In this document: one piece after another, positions 37,051 to 46,137 of the stretch
Layout: each line of letters starts with the position of its first letter
Numbering within the stretch: the stretch's first letter is position 1
Assembly: GCF_025345565.1 (NCBI RefSeq)
Contig: NZ_CP054475.1
Span: 2,938,006-3,002,005 of the forward strand
Direction of reading: 5' to 3'
From: Thalassolituus hydrocarboniclasticus
GTDB lineage: Bacteria > Pseudomonadota > Gammaproteobacteria > Pseudomonadales > Oceanobacteraceae
DNA: 64,000 bases
Notes under the pieces: generated by a model
Told to the model about the DNA's origin: nothing
Seen by the model: the letters and a program-made list of their open reading frames with translations, nothing else
The model's database searches: none
Made by a program: the position numbers and the translations under genes

Positions 37051-38490
37051 ATGCAATCTGGCATAAAGCGTCTATTCTATACCATCACAATGGCGGCCCT
37101 GTGTTTAACAGCGCTGACCGGCAGCGTGCGTCCGAACAACCTCGAGCAGGTGCGGATGCATGGCGAAATTGTCATGGTCACACGCAACAGCCCGACCAGC
37201 TTTTATGAAGACCGTACAGGCCCTGCCGGTTACGAATTTGAACTGGCCCGCGCCTTTGCCGACCATCTGGGCGTTAACCTGCATGTGATGGTGGCCGACA
37301 ACCTGAATGACATTTTCAGCACCCTAGAGACAGGAAAGGCGGCTTTTGCAGCCGCTGGTCTCACCCATACCGCCGAGCGTGAACGCTGGTTCCGCTTTGC
37401 CCAGCCTTATATGCAGGTGACCGAGCAGGTAATCTACCGCCGTGGTGCCCTGCGCCCGCTGCAGGTAAATGATCTGGCCAAAGGTCAGTTAGTGGTTGCT
37501 TCCGGCTCCAGCCATGCCGAGCATCTGCGCCTGCTGCAACACGGTCAGATTCCTGAACTGACCTGGAGCGAAACATCCGACCTGGAAGTCGCCGATATGC
37601 TGCAGATGGTAGCCAGTGGCAATATCGACTTTACCGTGGTCGATTCCAACGAATTTGATGTACTGCAGGCTTACTTCCCCAACCTGGCCATTGCCTTCGA
37701 TTTAAGCACGCAACGGAATATCGCCTGGGCGTTCAGCCACAGCCGCGATGACAGCCTGTATCGGGCCGCCAATGAATTTTTCCAGCGCAAAGAAAATGCC
37801 GCCCTGCTGGCTGGTCTGCAAGAGCGTTACTACGGCCATCTGGATAAGCTTGATTATGTGGGTGCCAAGCGTTTCCTGCGCCAGACCAGCAATAAGCTCG
37901 ACACCTACAAGCCACATTTTGAAAAAGCCGCCACCGATCACGGTTTTGACTGGCGTCTGCTGGCCGCCGTCGGTTACCAGGAAAGCCACTGGAACCCGAC
38001 AGCCAAGAGCTTTACCGGTGTACGTGGCCTGATGATGCTGACCCGTAACACCGCTCGCGAGCTGGGTGTAAAAAACCGCCTCGACCCTAAGCAGAGTATT
38101 TTTGGCGGCAGCCGTTATCTGGCCAAACTGCGTGAGCGTCTGGGCGATGATGTACAGGAACCGGACCGCACCTGGCTGGCGCTGGCCGCTTATAACGTGG
38201 GTTTTGGTCACCTGACCGATGCACGTAAAATTACCGCTCAGATGGGCGGCAACCCGAATCTTTGGCTGGACGTTAAAGAAGCCCTGCCACTGCTGAGCCA
38301 GAAACGTTACTACCGCCATACCCGCCACGGTTATGCCCGTGGTCAGGAGCCGGTGGATTATGTACAGAATATCCGCCGTTACTACGACGTGCTGGTCTGG
38401 AACGAAGAGCAGAATCAAACATTCAGCGATGACGAAAATGCTCTGATGCTGTCATCATCACTGATTACCGTTATTCCTCCACTCCTATAG
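37051..38490 (+). CDS. mltF: Membrane-bound lytic murein transglycosylase F
   Basis: Peptidoglycan-cleaving enzyme with a sensor-like N-terminal domain. The ATG at 37051 is chosen because it opens a signal segment (IKRLFYTITMAALCLTALTGS); upstream starts add an unrelated tail. 479 residues: an SBP_bac_3-like domain (about 40-270, with TRNSPTSFYEDRTGPAGYEFELARAFADHLG) followed by a soluble lytic transglycosylase domain with the catalytic Glu in LLAAVGYQESHWNPTA and the later LAAYNVGFGHLTDA. The purL/mltF divergent arrangement is conserved among relatives. A clean terminator follows at 38505. Confidence 0.93.
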   Translation: MQSGIKRLFYTITMAALCLTALTGSVRPNNLEQVRMHGEIVMVTRNSPTSFYEDRTGPAGYEFELARAFADHLGVNLHVMVADNLNDIFSTLETGKAAFAAAGLTHTAERERWFRFAQPYMQVTEQVIYRRGALRPLQVNDLAKGQLVVASGSSHAEHLRLLQHGQIPELTWSETSDLEVADMLQMVASGNIDFTVVDSNEFDVLQAYFPNLAIAFDLSTQRNIAWAFSHSRDDSLYRAANEFFQRKENAALLAGLQERYYGHLDKLDYVGAKRFLRQTSNKLDTYKPHFEKAATDHGFDWRLLAAVGYQESHWNPTAKSFTGVRGLMMLTRNTARELGVKNRLDPKQSIFGGSRYLAKLRERLGDDVQEPDRTWLALAAYNVGFGHLTDARKITAQMGGNPNLWLDVKEALPLLSQKRYYRHTRHGYARGQEPVDYVQNIRRYYDVLVWNEEQNQTFSDDENALMLSSSLITVIPPLL

Positions 38491-38504
38491 CAATAGTGAG
38501 TTTC

Positions 38505-38530
38505 GCGGATAGATTTATCCGCTTTTTTTA
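38505..38530 (+). terminator. Terminator after mltF
   Basis: GCGGATA pairs with TATCCGC over a GATT loop, followed by seven T. It is 15 nt past the stop. Confidence 0.88.
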
Positions 38531-39523
38531 TTCCCCGTTCTGAGCCGTCTGCGACGGTTGCAGGAGTTGCTGCTGAGGCGGCAATTCCTGCAGAAATGTG
38601 CGCACCACTTCTGCACTGTCATCCGGCACTTCCAGCATCGGCGCATGGCCGACATTGGCAAAAATATGGCTCTGGCTGTGTGCCAGATGCTGCTCAAACA
38701 CGCCCACCGAACTGACATCCAGCACACGGTCCTGCTCACCCCAGAGGATCAGTACCGGTTGCTGAATCTGCTCCAGCAGACGCAGGTTATCGTCGTTGTG
38801 GCGTGCGGCTTCGGCCACCGCATGAATATCGGCAAAGATGTCGGTATTAATCGTATTGCGTGCCATCGCCCGGCGCGCCAGCACATCCGGCGCCGGCCAC
38901 GGCAGGAACGGCTGCTGCACCATGGCAAAGTTGCGCAGCGCGTCGTAGTCATCCATGTTTTCGACCACCAATGGATTGCGCCCGCCGTTATCAATAATCT
39001 GCTGGAATTCACTCAGCTGCGGCGGGTACACACCAGCGGCATCAATCAGCGTAATGGAAGCCACCTGCTGCGGATGCGCCGCGCTGTACAGCAGGGCAAT
39101 GCCACCGCCCATAGAATTCCCCAGTACATGTACAGGCTGAGTGAGCCTGAGCGCGTCAACAAACTCCGCCAACCAGCCGGCCTGAGCAGCGAAATCGTAG
39201 GTCAGTTGCGGGTTGTAAGAGCTTTCACCGTGGCCGGGTAAATCCGGCGCGATCACCCGGTAATCTTTAAAATGGCGGGCAAAACGCAGCCAGTTGTCTT
39301 TATCGACGGCAAAGCCATGCAGCATCAGCAGCACCGGCACATCGGCGGTTTCTGAATCGAGATACACCCAGTGATGACCCGCCACATCCAGCTCATGGCG
39401 GTTAAGCGCCGACAGCGCGCGCTCGGCTTTCAGGCCGGTTTCAAAGAGGGTGTCCTGCACTTTGGCGCAGGCGAGTAATTGCAGTGACAGCAGCGCCAGA
39501 AGCACTGAACGTAAAACAGGCAT
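38528..39523 (-). CDS. Alpha/beta-hydrolase lipoprotein
   Basis: 331 residues with a lipobox (LLSLQLLAC), so probably anchored in the envelope. The alpha/beta-hydrolase core has the oxyanion segment MLHGFAVDKDNW, the nucleophile elbow GNSMGGG, the acidic residue in WGEQDRVLD and the catalytic His in NVGHAPMLE. It resembles MhpC/lipase-type esterases; the substrate cannot be told. The C-terminus is glutamine-rich. It converges on mltF and has no operon partner. Confidence 0.82.
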   Translation of the reverse strand: MPVLRSVLLALLSLQLLACAKVQDTLFETGLKAERALSALNRHELDVAGHHWVYLDSETADVPVLLMLHGFAVDKDNWLRFARHFKDYRVIAPDLPGHGESSYNPQLTYDFAAQAGWLAEFVDALRLTQPVHVLGNSMGGGIALLYSAAHPQQVASITLIDAAGVYPPQLSEFQQIIDNGGRNPLVVENMDDYDALRNFAMVQQPFLPWPAPDVLARRAMARNTINTDIFADIHAVAEAARHNDDNLRLLEQIQQPVLILWGEQDRVLDVSSVGVFEQHLAHSQSHIFANVGHAPMLEVPDDSAEVVRTFLQELPPQQQLLQPSQTAQNGE

Positions 39524-39668
39524 AAACGTATTCCCGGTAAGCGTTTTAATTATTTTTTTGTTTGTTATTGTTGTTTCTTACTATTGGTACGGGTCGTCGT
39601 GATCAGGAATGGTTGGTCGTTTTTTTATTATTTTTGTTCTTACTTTTTATTATTTTTTGCGCGGATGA
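39524..39668. other. T-rich spacer between tadA and the hydrolase gene
   Basis: Low-complexity plus-strand T/A-rich stretch (39549-39660) with several T-runs of 6-7 around a short ordinary core. No gene or clear hairpin is seen. Confidence 0.5.
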
Positions 39669-40184
39669 TTAATCTGCCGCCGGAGGTACCGCCTGTTTCA
39701 GACGCTTTTTCGCTTCGCGGCGCATTGCAAAGAAGGATGACATCATAGCGGAGCATTGCTCAGCAAGCACCCCGCCCTCAATTTTCATCACATGATTATA
39801 AAAAGGCTGTGCCGGTAACTGCAGCGCACTTTCTATCGCCCCGGCTTTCGGTTCGGTCGCGCCATAAACCAGCCGTGCAATGCGGCTGTGAATTAATAAC
39901 CCGGTACACATGGTACAGGGCTCCACGGTGACATACAGCGTAGCGCCCGGCAGGCGGTAATTACCGATATTTCTGGCGGCATCACGCACGGCAACCATCT
40001 CAGCATGAGCACTCGGATCAAGGCTGGTAATAGGCTGATTAAAACCACGGCCGATCACTTTGCCATCCAGCACCACCACTGCGCCCACCGGCACTTCACC
40101 GGCATCGTAGGCGCGCTGCGCTTCGGCCAGTGCCAGCTGCATGCCCTGTTCGTCGTTACTGATGTGCGTGGCGGAATCTGGCAA
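39669..40184 (-). CDS. tadA: tRNA-specific adenosine deaminase TadA
   Basis: Zinc deaminase making inosine 34 in tRNA-Arg. 171 residues from a TTG start at 40184, supported by a GAGG site just upstream; the next in-frame ATG, at residue 15, would be a tight fit to the family. Zinc ligands and catalytic Glu are in SAHAEM and VEPCTMCTGLL. REVPVGAV-type residues appear as AGEVPVGAVVV. The C-terminal basic tail is somewhat longer than in E. coli. Neighbourhood with purL and mltF is conserved. Confidence 0.93.
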   Translation of the reverse strand: MPDSATHISNDEQGMQLALAEAQRAYDAGEVPVGAVVVLDGKVIGRGFNQPITSLDPSAHAEMVAVRDAARNIGNYRLPGATLYVTVEPCTMCTGLLIHSRIARLVYGATEPKAGAIESALQLPAQPFYNHVMKIEGGVLAEQCSAMMSSFFAMRREAKKRLKQAVPPAAD

Positions 40185-40332
40185 AGTGGCCTCGTTTATC
40201 TGACTGAAATCGTGAATGGATGGCTCCCGGCGCCGGGCATTTTATACTCTTTGCCATTGTATACTCATTGCCAATGCCGCTGACAGATTCAGCAGGTACA
40301 ATCAGTGACCTACTAATAACAGGAATAATATT

Positions 40333-40728
40333 ATGTGGACGCACCACCTGAGCCCGCGCTTTGTGGAAACCGATGCCCTGGGTCATATCAACAACACCGT
40401 TTTACCGGTCTGGTTTGAAGATGCCCGCACGCCGCTGTTCCGGTTGTTTACCCCGGATCTGGATATCAACAACTGGCATCTGATCATCGCCAAAATCGAA
40501 GTCGAATTTGTTGGTGAACTGTTTTACGGCAAAGATGTGGAGATCCGCACTTACCTCACCAAGCTGGGCAACAGCTCTATGGTGATTGCCCACGAAGCCT
40601 GGCAGGAAGGCCGAATGGGGGCCCGCGGCTCGGCGGTGATGGTGCATTTTGATCACGACGCCAAGCAATCGGTGACGATTCCGGAGCCTATCCGTGCCCA
40701 GCTGAGCGAGCACTTACAGGCGCTGTAA
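40333..40728 (+). CDS. Acyl-CoA thioesterase, 4HBT hotdog family
   Basis: 131 residues with the 4-hydroxybenzoyl-CoA thioesterase pattern: FVETDALGHINNTVLPVWFEDAR, with the catalytic Asp in ETDALGH, and later strands IAKIEVEFVGELFYGKDVEI and GNSSMVIAHEAWQ. These enzymes hydrolyse acyl-CoA; the chain preference is not predictable. AGGA lies upstream of the ATG. It diverges from tadA. Confidence 0.88.
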   Translation: MWTHHLSPRFVETDALGHINNTVLPVWFEDARTPLFRLFTPDLDINNWHLIIAKIEVEFVGELFYGKDVEIRTYLTKLGNSSMVIAHEAWQEGRMGARGSAVMVHFDHDAKQSVTIPEPIRAQLSEHLQAL

Positions 40729-40772
40729 GCGCCTGTTCTGTCGACTCATTCAGACAGCGCCTGAGATACCAG

Positions 40773-42608
40773 CTAGTCCCGGTCCCAGGCCTGATCGCCG
40801 CTTTCGGCATCGACCTTCTGGTCGTTTTTCAGTACCTGCTCCAGATCGACGGCATGCTGGCGCGCGCGGTTAATAAAGGCTGATTCGTCGTCCAGCACTT
40901 CACCCAGCGAGCGTACATTCAGTTCATCATGGTGGCGGAACAGTTCCGCCGCACGCTGCGCCTGATAGGCGCGGAAGCCAAGCGAACGCAATGCTTCACG
41001 GCCCAATGCCAATGCCGAGTTAAAGGTTTCTCGCTCCACATGATCAGCTCCGGCACGCAGCATTTCGGCCGCCTGACGGCGACCGCGGGCACGGGCAATA
41101 ATGCGCAGCTGCGGGTAATGGCGGCGCACTACTTCGACGATCTGCAGACAGCGTTCATGATCGTCGATGGCGACGACCAGCAGCTCGGCGTCGGCCAGTC
41201 CGGCGGCTTCGAGCAAATCGAGGCGTGCGGCATCACCGTAAAACACTTTATGGCCAAAACGCCGTACGGTATCGACCTGAGTCGCATCGTGCTCCAGAAC
41301 CGTAATGGCAAAGCCGTTCATTCGCAGCAGACGGCCAACAATCTGGCCGAAACGACCAAAGCCGACAACGATGGCCCGCGCCTCTTCCGATTCGATCTGA
41401 TCGTGCGGGCGCGTGCTGTTATTACCCGACAGCCGCGGCAGAATCAGGCGCTCGTTAAGGATAATCAGCAGCGGTGTCGCGGCCATGCTCAGCGCGACCA
41501 CCAGCACCAGCGGCTCAATCATCGTCGCTGGCAGAATCTGGTTATTACCGGCAAAGGTGAACAGTACAAAGGCAAACTCACCGCCCTGAGCGAGGGCAAA
41601 GGTAAAGATACCGTTGCTCTGCGCCGACAGACCAAACAGCCGCGCCAGCACAATCAGCACCAGCATTTTGATAATGATCAGCCCCAGCACCAGTTCCAGC
41701 ACCAGCCAGGGTTTGGCCGCCAGCAAGGCGAAGTCGATGCTGGCACCAACGGAAATAAAGAACAGCGCCAGCAGCAAACCTTTAAACGGCTCAATCTCCG
41801 CTTCCAGCTCGTGGCGGTATTCACTGTTGGCTAATACCACGCCGGCAACGAAGGTGCCCAGTGCCGGTGACAAGCCGACCAACTCCATCAGCAACGCAAT
41901 ACCGACCACCAGCGCCAGTGCGGTAGCGGTAAAGGTTTCGCGCATACGGGTGTTGGCAATAATGCGGAACAGATGGCGGCTGACCCAGCGACCAACAATC
42001 ACAATGGAGGCCACCACCGCCAGTACCAGCAGGGTTTTCTGCCAGCCGGACAAACCGGTGTGCGAAGCCGCAGCCACCAGCGAGCTGTCCAGTGCCAGCA
42101 GCGGCAGAATGGCCAGCATCGGAATCACGGCAATATCCTGAAACAGCAGCACAGCAAAGGCCGATTGCCCGGCTTCGGTTTTCAGCAGTGATTTTTCATT
42201 CAGGGTCTGCAGCACGATGGCGGTCGATGACATTGCCAGAATCATGCCCACCGCCAGACTCTGCTGCCAGGGAAAGCCCAGCTGCACACCGACCAGCAGA
42301 ATCAGCACACTGGTGACCACCACCTGCAGGCCGCCGAGCCCTAAAATAGGCACGCGCATACGCCATAACAGCGACGGGTCAAGTTCGAGGCCGACCAGAA
42401 ACAGCATCATCACTACGCCGAATTCGGCAAAGGCCATCACGCCTTCAACGTCGTTACCGATCAAGCCCAGCGCAAAGGGGCCGATTACCGCACCGGCACA
42501 GAGATACCCCAGTACCGAGCCAAGTCCAAGACGCTTGGCCACGGGCACCGCCACCACCGCCGACAGCAGAAAGACAAAAGCCTGCTGCATTAAGCCGCTG
42601 TCATGCAT
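40773..42608 (-). CDS. Glutathione-regulated K+/H+ antiporter, KefB/KefC family
   Basis: CPA2-type potassium efflux system with 611 residues from the ATG at 42608. About 12-13 membrane segments (LGSVLGYLCAGAVIGPFALG start; AMSSTAIVLQTLNEK signature) precede a cytoplasmic RCK/TrkA-N domain with the Rossmann motif VVGFGRFGQIVGRLL and a charged tail. Kef systems acidify the cytoplasm for protection from electrophiles when glutathione adducts bind. The ATG overlaps the end of the kefF/kefG-like gene by 8 nt, consistent with a Kef pair. Confidence 0.9.
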   Translation of the reverse strand: MHDSGLMQQAFVFLLSAVVAVPVAKRLGLGSVLGYLCAGAVIGPFALGLIGNDVEGVMAFAEFGVVMMLFLVGLELDPSLLWRMRVPILGLGGLQVVVTSVLILLVGVQLGFPWQQSLAVGMILAMSSTAIVLQTLNEKSLLKTEAGQSAFAVLLFQDIAVIPMLAILPLLALDSSLVAAASHTGLSGWQKTLLVLAVVASIVIVGRWVSRHLFRIIANTRMRETFTATALALVVGIALLMELVGLSPALGTFVAGVVLANSEYRHELEAEIEPFKGLLLALFFISVGASIDFALLAAKPWLVLELVLGLIIIKMLVLIVLARLFGLSAQSNGIFTFALAQGGEFAFVLFTFAGNNQILPATMIEPLVLVVALSMAATPLLIILNERLILPRLSGNNSTRPHDQIESEEARAIVVGFGRFGQIVGRLLRMNGFAITVLEHDATQVDTVRRFGHKVFYGDAARLDLLEAAGLADAELLVVAIDDHERCLQIVEVVRRHYPQLRIIARARGRRQAAEMLRAGADHVERETFNSALALGREALRSLGFRAYQAQRAAELFRHHDELNVRSLGEVLDDESAFINRARQHAVDLEQVLKNDQKVDAESGDQAWDRD

Positions 42609-43230
42609 CGGCGTTCTCCTGAGGTTTTCTGAGGTCACGCAGATGCTGCAGCAGCGCGGCACGGTATTCTTCGGCGCGTTCCTGCAGATAAGGTTTGGTC
42701 AGCTTGCGGATGCGGTACACGGCAAACGGCTCCAGATAACGCATATCACAGAGCGCGGCACTCTGCTCAAAGGGCAGCAGATAGTCGCTCAGCGGACGGC
42801 GGCTGATGCCTTCTTCGCGGAAGGAATTCACCGGCCCACCGGCAGTGACCGCCAGCCACAGCGCCTTACCCGCCAGCGCCTGAGATTGCTGTTCCTGCTG
42901 CACGTTCTGGCCATAGGCAAAGCCAAAGTCGAACACCCGGTCCTGCCATTCTTTTAACAATGCCGGGGCGCTGTACCAGTACAGCGGAAACTGAAAAATA
43001 ATCAGATCGTGGGACAGCAGCAGCGCCTGCTCGCGCGCCACGTCGATATGAAAATCGGGATACTCTTCATACAGGTCATGCACAGTGACCTGCTCCAGCC
43101 CCTGCACGGCCGCCAGTAATTCGCGGTTGCCGTAGGAATGCTGATGCTGGGGATGGGCGTAAACGATCAGCGCACGCGGTGGCGGTAAATCGGTCTGAGT
43201 GCCAGCAGAGGCTGCCTGCATCTCAGCCAC
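42601..43230 (-). CDS. KefF/KefG-like NAD(P)H quinone reductase
   Basis: 209-residue flavodoxin-fold ancillary subunit of Kef antiporters. Features: ALIVYAHPQHQHSYGNREL at the FMN site, LSHDLIIFQFPLYWYSAPALLKEWQDRVF and the VTAGGP turn, all typical of KefF/KefG/MdaB-type proteins. It overlaps kefC at its 3' end and the SUI1 gene at its 5' end by 8 nt each, so the three are one transcript. F versus G cannot be separated by eye. Confidence 0.88.
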   Translation of the reverse strand: MAEMQAASAGTQTDLPPPRALIVYAHPQHQHSYGNRELLAAVQGLEQVTVHDLYEEYPDFHIDVAREQALLLSHDLIIFQFPLYWYSAPALLKEWQDRVFDFGFAYGQNVQQEQQSQALAGKALWLAVTAGGPVNSFREEGISRRPLSDYLLPFEQSAALCDMRYLEPFAVYRIRKLTKPYLQERAEEYRAALLQHLRDLRKPQENADA

Positions 43231-43582
43231 CTGCTTTTTTAACAGTAAAACCGCGCTTGCTCAGCTCGCTGACCAGCAGGTCACGCTGATCGCCCTGAAT
43301 TTCAATCAGTCCGTCTTTTAACGCACCGCCCACGCCGCATTTCTGCTTCAGTTCTTTCGCCAGCGTCTTCAGCTCGGCGCCTGCCAAAGGCACACCGCTG
43401 ACAATGGTCACCACTTTGCCGCCACGGCCTTTGCTCTCGCGACTGACGCGCACAATACCGTCTCCGGCGGGTACTTCTGGTTCGCCGCAACGGCACTGAT
43501 CCTGAGGTTCGCGACACTCAGGACAGGCACGGCCAAACTCGGTTGAATACACCAGACCACCGGAAGAAGATTTTTTTGCCAT
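43223..43582 (-). CDS. SUI1/YciH-family translation factor
   Basis: 119 residues from the ATG at 43582 (MAKKSSSGGLVYSTEFG). The SUI1 core includes RGGKVVTIVSGVPL and LAKELKQKCGVGGALKDGLIEIQGDQR, as in bacterial YciH and eIF1. The N-terminal part has four cysteines (CPECREPQDQCRC). YciH influences start-codon choice in vitro. It heads the transcript with kefF- and kefC-like genes; I see no functional reason for the link. Confidence 0.92.
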   Translation of the reverse strand: MAKKSSSGGLVYSTEFGRACPECREPQDQCRCGEPEVPAGDGIVRVSRESKGRGGKVVTIVSGVPLAGAELKTLAKELKQKCGVGGALKDGLIEIQGDQRDLLVSELSKRGFTVKKAGG

Positions 43583-43678
43583 GGGAACACTCACACTGCT
43601 ATGCGACAGAACTGGCCAATAATGACCGTAAAGAAGCGGCAAACTAAACCATCCACCGCCCTGACGCAATCACGGATT

Positions 43679-44377
43679 TCAGCTCGCCGGAGCGGATTCC
43701 GCCGTGCTTTTCTGCCTGCCGGTTGCTGCTTTCAGCAGAGGTGAATCCACCGCCAGCAACAGGCCATACCCCAGTAGTAACTGGGCGCTGATATAGATGC
43801 TGACGATCACCGGTGTGGAGTGCTCAAACGGCAGCCAGAAGCGGTTTACGCCGATCAGGCTGTCGGCCAGCATAAACAGCACACCGCCGGCGGCAATCCA
43901 GCGGTTGCCGCTGCGTAACGCCAGTACTGCCATACCCCATAAACACAGCACATAAATCAGCACCGGCCACCACAGCGCGCCGGTATTGGGGTAAAACTGC
44001 CACAGCAGAAAGACCGCAAACAACGCCGGCAAGCCGGCCCGCAGCGCATCCCCACGGCGGCTCTGACGCAATGGCCACAGCAGCGCGATATAACTCAGCT
44101 GCGCCAGCAAAAACGCCGCCAGCGCCTGCTTTAAATACAGGCTGCGGTCGAAGTCGAGAAACACATCCCCGGCGGCTGAGGTCAGCATCGCCAGCGCGTA
44201 CAACCAGGCTGCCCGTAAACTGATTTCAGCGTTCCTGTACTGCAGCCAGGCAACAACCGCCAGCAGCAATACCGGACTGGCTTTCAGGGCATAACTGAGC
44301 GGGTACGGATGCAGCGGCCACAGCAGGATATAGAGCGCGCCGAGAATCACGGCCAGGCTAAACAGTGTGTGTTTCAT
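43679..44377 (-). CDS. YhhN-family lysoplasmalogenase
   Basis: 232-residue membrane protein of about eight helices in the YhhN/TMEM86 family. Conserved blocks are LKASPVLLLAVVAW, AMLTSAAGDVFLDF (acidic site residues) and GGVLFMLADSLIGVNRF. TMEM86B and YhhN members hydrolyse the vinyl-ether bond of lysoplasmalogens. Its ATG overlaps the stop of the fatty-acid-hydroxylase gene by 4 nt, so the two probably act together. A role in ether-lipid turnover is inferred from the family. Confidence 0.85.
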   Translation of the reverse strand: MKHTLFSLAVILGALYILLWPLHPYPLSYALKASPVLLLAVVAWLQYRNAEISLRAAWLYALAMLTSAAGDVFLDFDRSLYLKQALAAFLLAQLSYIALLWPLRQSRRGDALRAGLPALFAVFLLWQFYPNTGALWWPVLIYVLCLWGMAVLALRSGNRWIAAGGVLFMLADSLIGVNRFWLPFEHSTPVIVSIYISAQLLLGYGLLLAVDSPLLKAATGRQKSTAESAPAS

Positions 44378-45063
44378 CGGTTTTTCTCCCCGGATGTCGC
44401 CCGATTGCCCGGTGTGCGCCAGTACAGCGTGCCCAGTAACCAGTCAAATAACGGCAGGGTGATATTGAAATTGCACTGCGCCATACGCTCGCGTTCATGG
44501 TGTAGCTGGTGCAGATGCCGCAACCGCCACCAAATGGGCGTGCGCTCAACAAAGCTGCCCGCCGGCAGGTGATAACTGAAGTGCATCACCTCATAAAACA
44601 GATAACCGCACAGCGCCGCAGCGGCATAAATCCAGCCGGCGTTATCCGACCACAGCCATTGCAGCAGCAAAGTACCGGGAATAATCAGGAATACTAAAAA
44701 CACATAAATCAGCCAGGCCGGAAACAGCACCACACGCCAGTCGCGCACGCTTTCAAAGGGCATCGCCGATTCAATAAAAAAGCTGTGGTGATCGCCGGTA
44801 TGGCGCGAATAGAACAGCCGGCCAATACGGGTTTTACGGTGCCCGAGCCAGCGATGAGTGGCGTATTCGCCGAAATTCACCAGCACCATGGTCAGCGGCA
44901 ATAACAGCCACTCGGCGACAGTGCCCTGTTCCACCTGACTGAAGCTGTAAATGATGACAGCCAGCCCGGTAGCCGCGACCACCAGCGCATGCAGACCGCC
45001 GGAATAAAAGCTGGCAATAGAGGCACGGTATCGGGCGCGGAAGGCCAGATGATCAAAGGCCAT
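44374..45063 (-). CDS. Fatty-acid-hydroxylase/sterol-desaturase family di-iron enzyme
   Basis: 229 residues from the ATG at 45063, chosen because AGGAG is 6 nt upstream of it; an ATG two codons earlier abuts the same site. Four membrane helices carry the histidine boxes HRWLGH, HTGDHH, HFSYH and HQLHH that bind the di-iron centre. The family includes sterol desaturases, carotenoid hydroxylases and alkylglycerol monooxygenase. Coupling to a YhhN gene makes a lipid substrate likely. Divergent from the LysR gene, with a LysR-type operator between. Confidence 0.82.
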   Translation of the reverse strand: MAFDHLAFRARYRASIASFYSGGLHALVVAATGLAVIIYSFSQVEQGTVAEWLLLPLTMVLVNFGEYATHRWLGHRKTRIGRLFYSRHTGDHHSFFIESAMPFESVRDWRVVLFPAWLIYVFLVFLIIPGTLLLQWLWSDNAGWIYAAAALCGYLFYEVMHFSYHLPAGSFVERTPIWWRLRHLHQLHHERERMAQCNFNITLPLFDWLLGTLYWRTPGNRATSGEKNR

Positions 45064-45157
45064 AAGCATCTCCTGTCATTATTGCTGTTGTTATTATTTT
45101 TAAGTTGTCTCCACTCTATCGCCGGCGGCTAAATAAAGGCCAATCAATAATTAAAAA

Positions 45158-45186
45158 ATGTATTATCACCATTATGAATAATACAT
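45158..45186. promoter_or_regulatory. LysR-type operator (perfect inverted repeat)
   Basis: ATGTATTAT and ATAATACAT form perfect 9-bp arms separated by 11 nt, the T-N11-A layout of LysR-family sites. It ends 9 nt before the lysR ATG and lies about 95 nt upstream of the divergent hydroxylase gene. Confidence 0.75.
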
Positions 45187-45195
45187 GAGAAAGCC

Positions 45196-46107
45196 ATGAG
45201 CCTGCGTTCCCTTGATCTGAATCTGCTGCCGCTGTTTGCCGCCTTAATGGAAGAACAGCACCTGACCCGTGCCGCCACACGTCTGCATCTCAGTCAGCCA
45301 GCGGTCAGTAACGCCCTGAAACGCCTGCGCCTGCAGCTGGGTGATGATCTGTTTGTGCGCACCGCCAGCGGCCTGAAACCGACCCCGCGGGCGCTGCAGC
45401 TGTATGCCAAAGTCCGTGACGGGCTGGAACTGATTGAACAGGGCTGGGCCGATCAGCAAAGCTTCGATGCCGCCACCAGCCGCCGGCATTTCCGTCTGTG
45501 TGCCAATGGTGCAGTGGAATATCTGGCTGCGCCCTGGCTGATGCAGCAGTTGCGTCAGCGCGCGCCGGGTGTCGCCCTGCAGATAGAAACCGACCAAAGC
45601 CCGGATATTGTGCAGCGCCTGCAGGATGGCCGCCTCGATCTGGCCATCGATTATGTCGACCAGCCGCAGCCGGGGCTGTGCCATGCGCCGCTGCTGCAGG
45701 AATCATTGGTGGTGATTGCTGCGCGTAACCATCCGCAGTTCCGCCCCGATCTCAGCTACGACGAGTTTATCCGCCTGCAACATGTCAGCCTGTCGCCACG
45801 TAACCGTCAGGGCACGCCGATTGAGCAGTTGCTGGGACATAAAGACCTGCCACGCCAGGTGCAGCTCTGGGTCAGCAGTTTTGTATCAATTCCGCCGGTG
45901 GTCGCCAGTACCGACCTGATTGCCGTGGTACCGCAACAGCTGGTCAGCCACAGTCTCTGGCAGCAGTTACTGCAGACCGCCCCCCTGCCCTTTGCCTGCC
46001 CACCGGTTGAACTGCAGCTGATCTGGCATCAGAGCCGCGAGCGCGATCAGGCACACCGCTGGTTACGGGAATTATTGAAGGAATTGGTGAATCTGACGGG
46101 AGCATAA
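45196..46107 (+). CDS. LysR-family transcriptional regulator
   Basis: 303 residues. N-terminal winged helix with SLDLNLLPLFAALMEEQHLTRAATRLHLSQPAVSNALKRLR (recognition helix about 30-50), then the effector domain of two alpha/beta lobes (RRHFRLCANGAVEYL, VASTDLIAVVPQQLV). The DLNLL...EEQHLTRAA style is that of the NodD/LeuO-like subgroup. It probably regulates itself and the divergent hydroxylase-yhhN pair through the inverted repeat at 45158-45186. Effector unknown. Confidence 0.9.
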   Translation: MSLRSLDLNLLPLFAALMEEQHLTRAATRLHLSQPAVSNALKRLRLQLGDDLFVRTASGLKPTPRALQLYAKVRDGLELIEQGWADQQSFDAATSRRHFRLCANGAVEYLAAPWLMQQLRQRAPGVALQIETDQSPDIVQRLQDGRLDLAIDYVDQPQPGLCHAPLLQESLVVIAARNHPQFRPDLSYDEFIRLQHVSLSPRNRQGTPIEQLLGHKDLPRQVQLWVSSFVSIPPVVASTDLIAVVPQQLVSHSLWQQLLQTAPLPFACPPVELQLIWHQSRERDQAHRWLRELLKELVNLTGA

Positions 46108-46137
46108 AGCCCCGTAAAGAAAGGATGACAGGCTCTG

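Noticed and set aside
40929-41834. 301-codon open frame on the plus strand
   Set aside because: Antisense to the kefC-like gene, with low-complexity translation and no homology.
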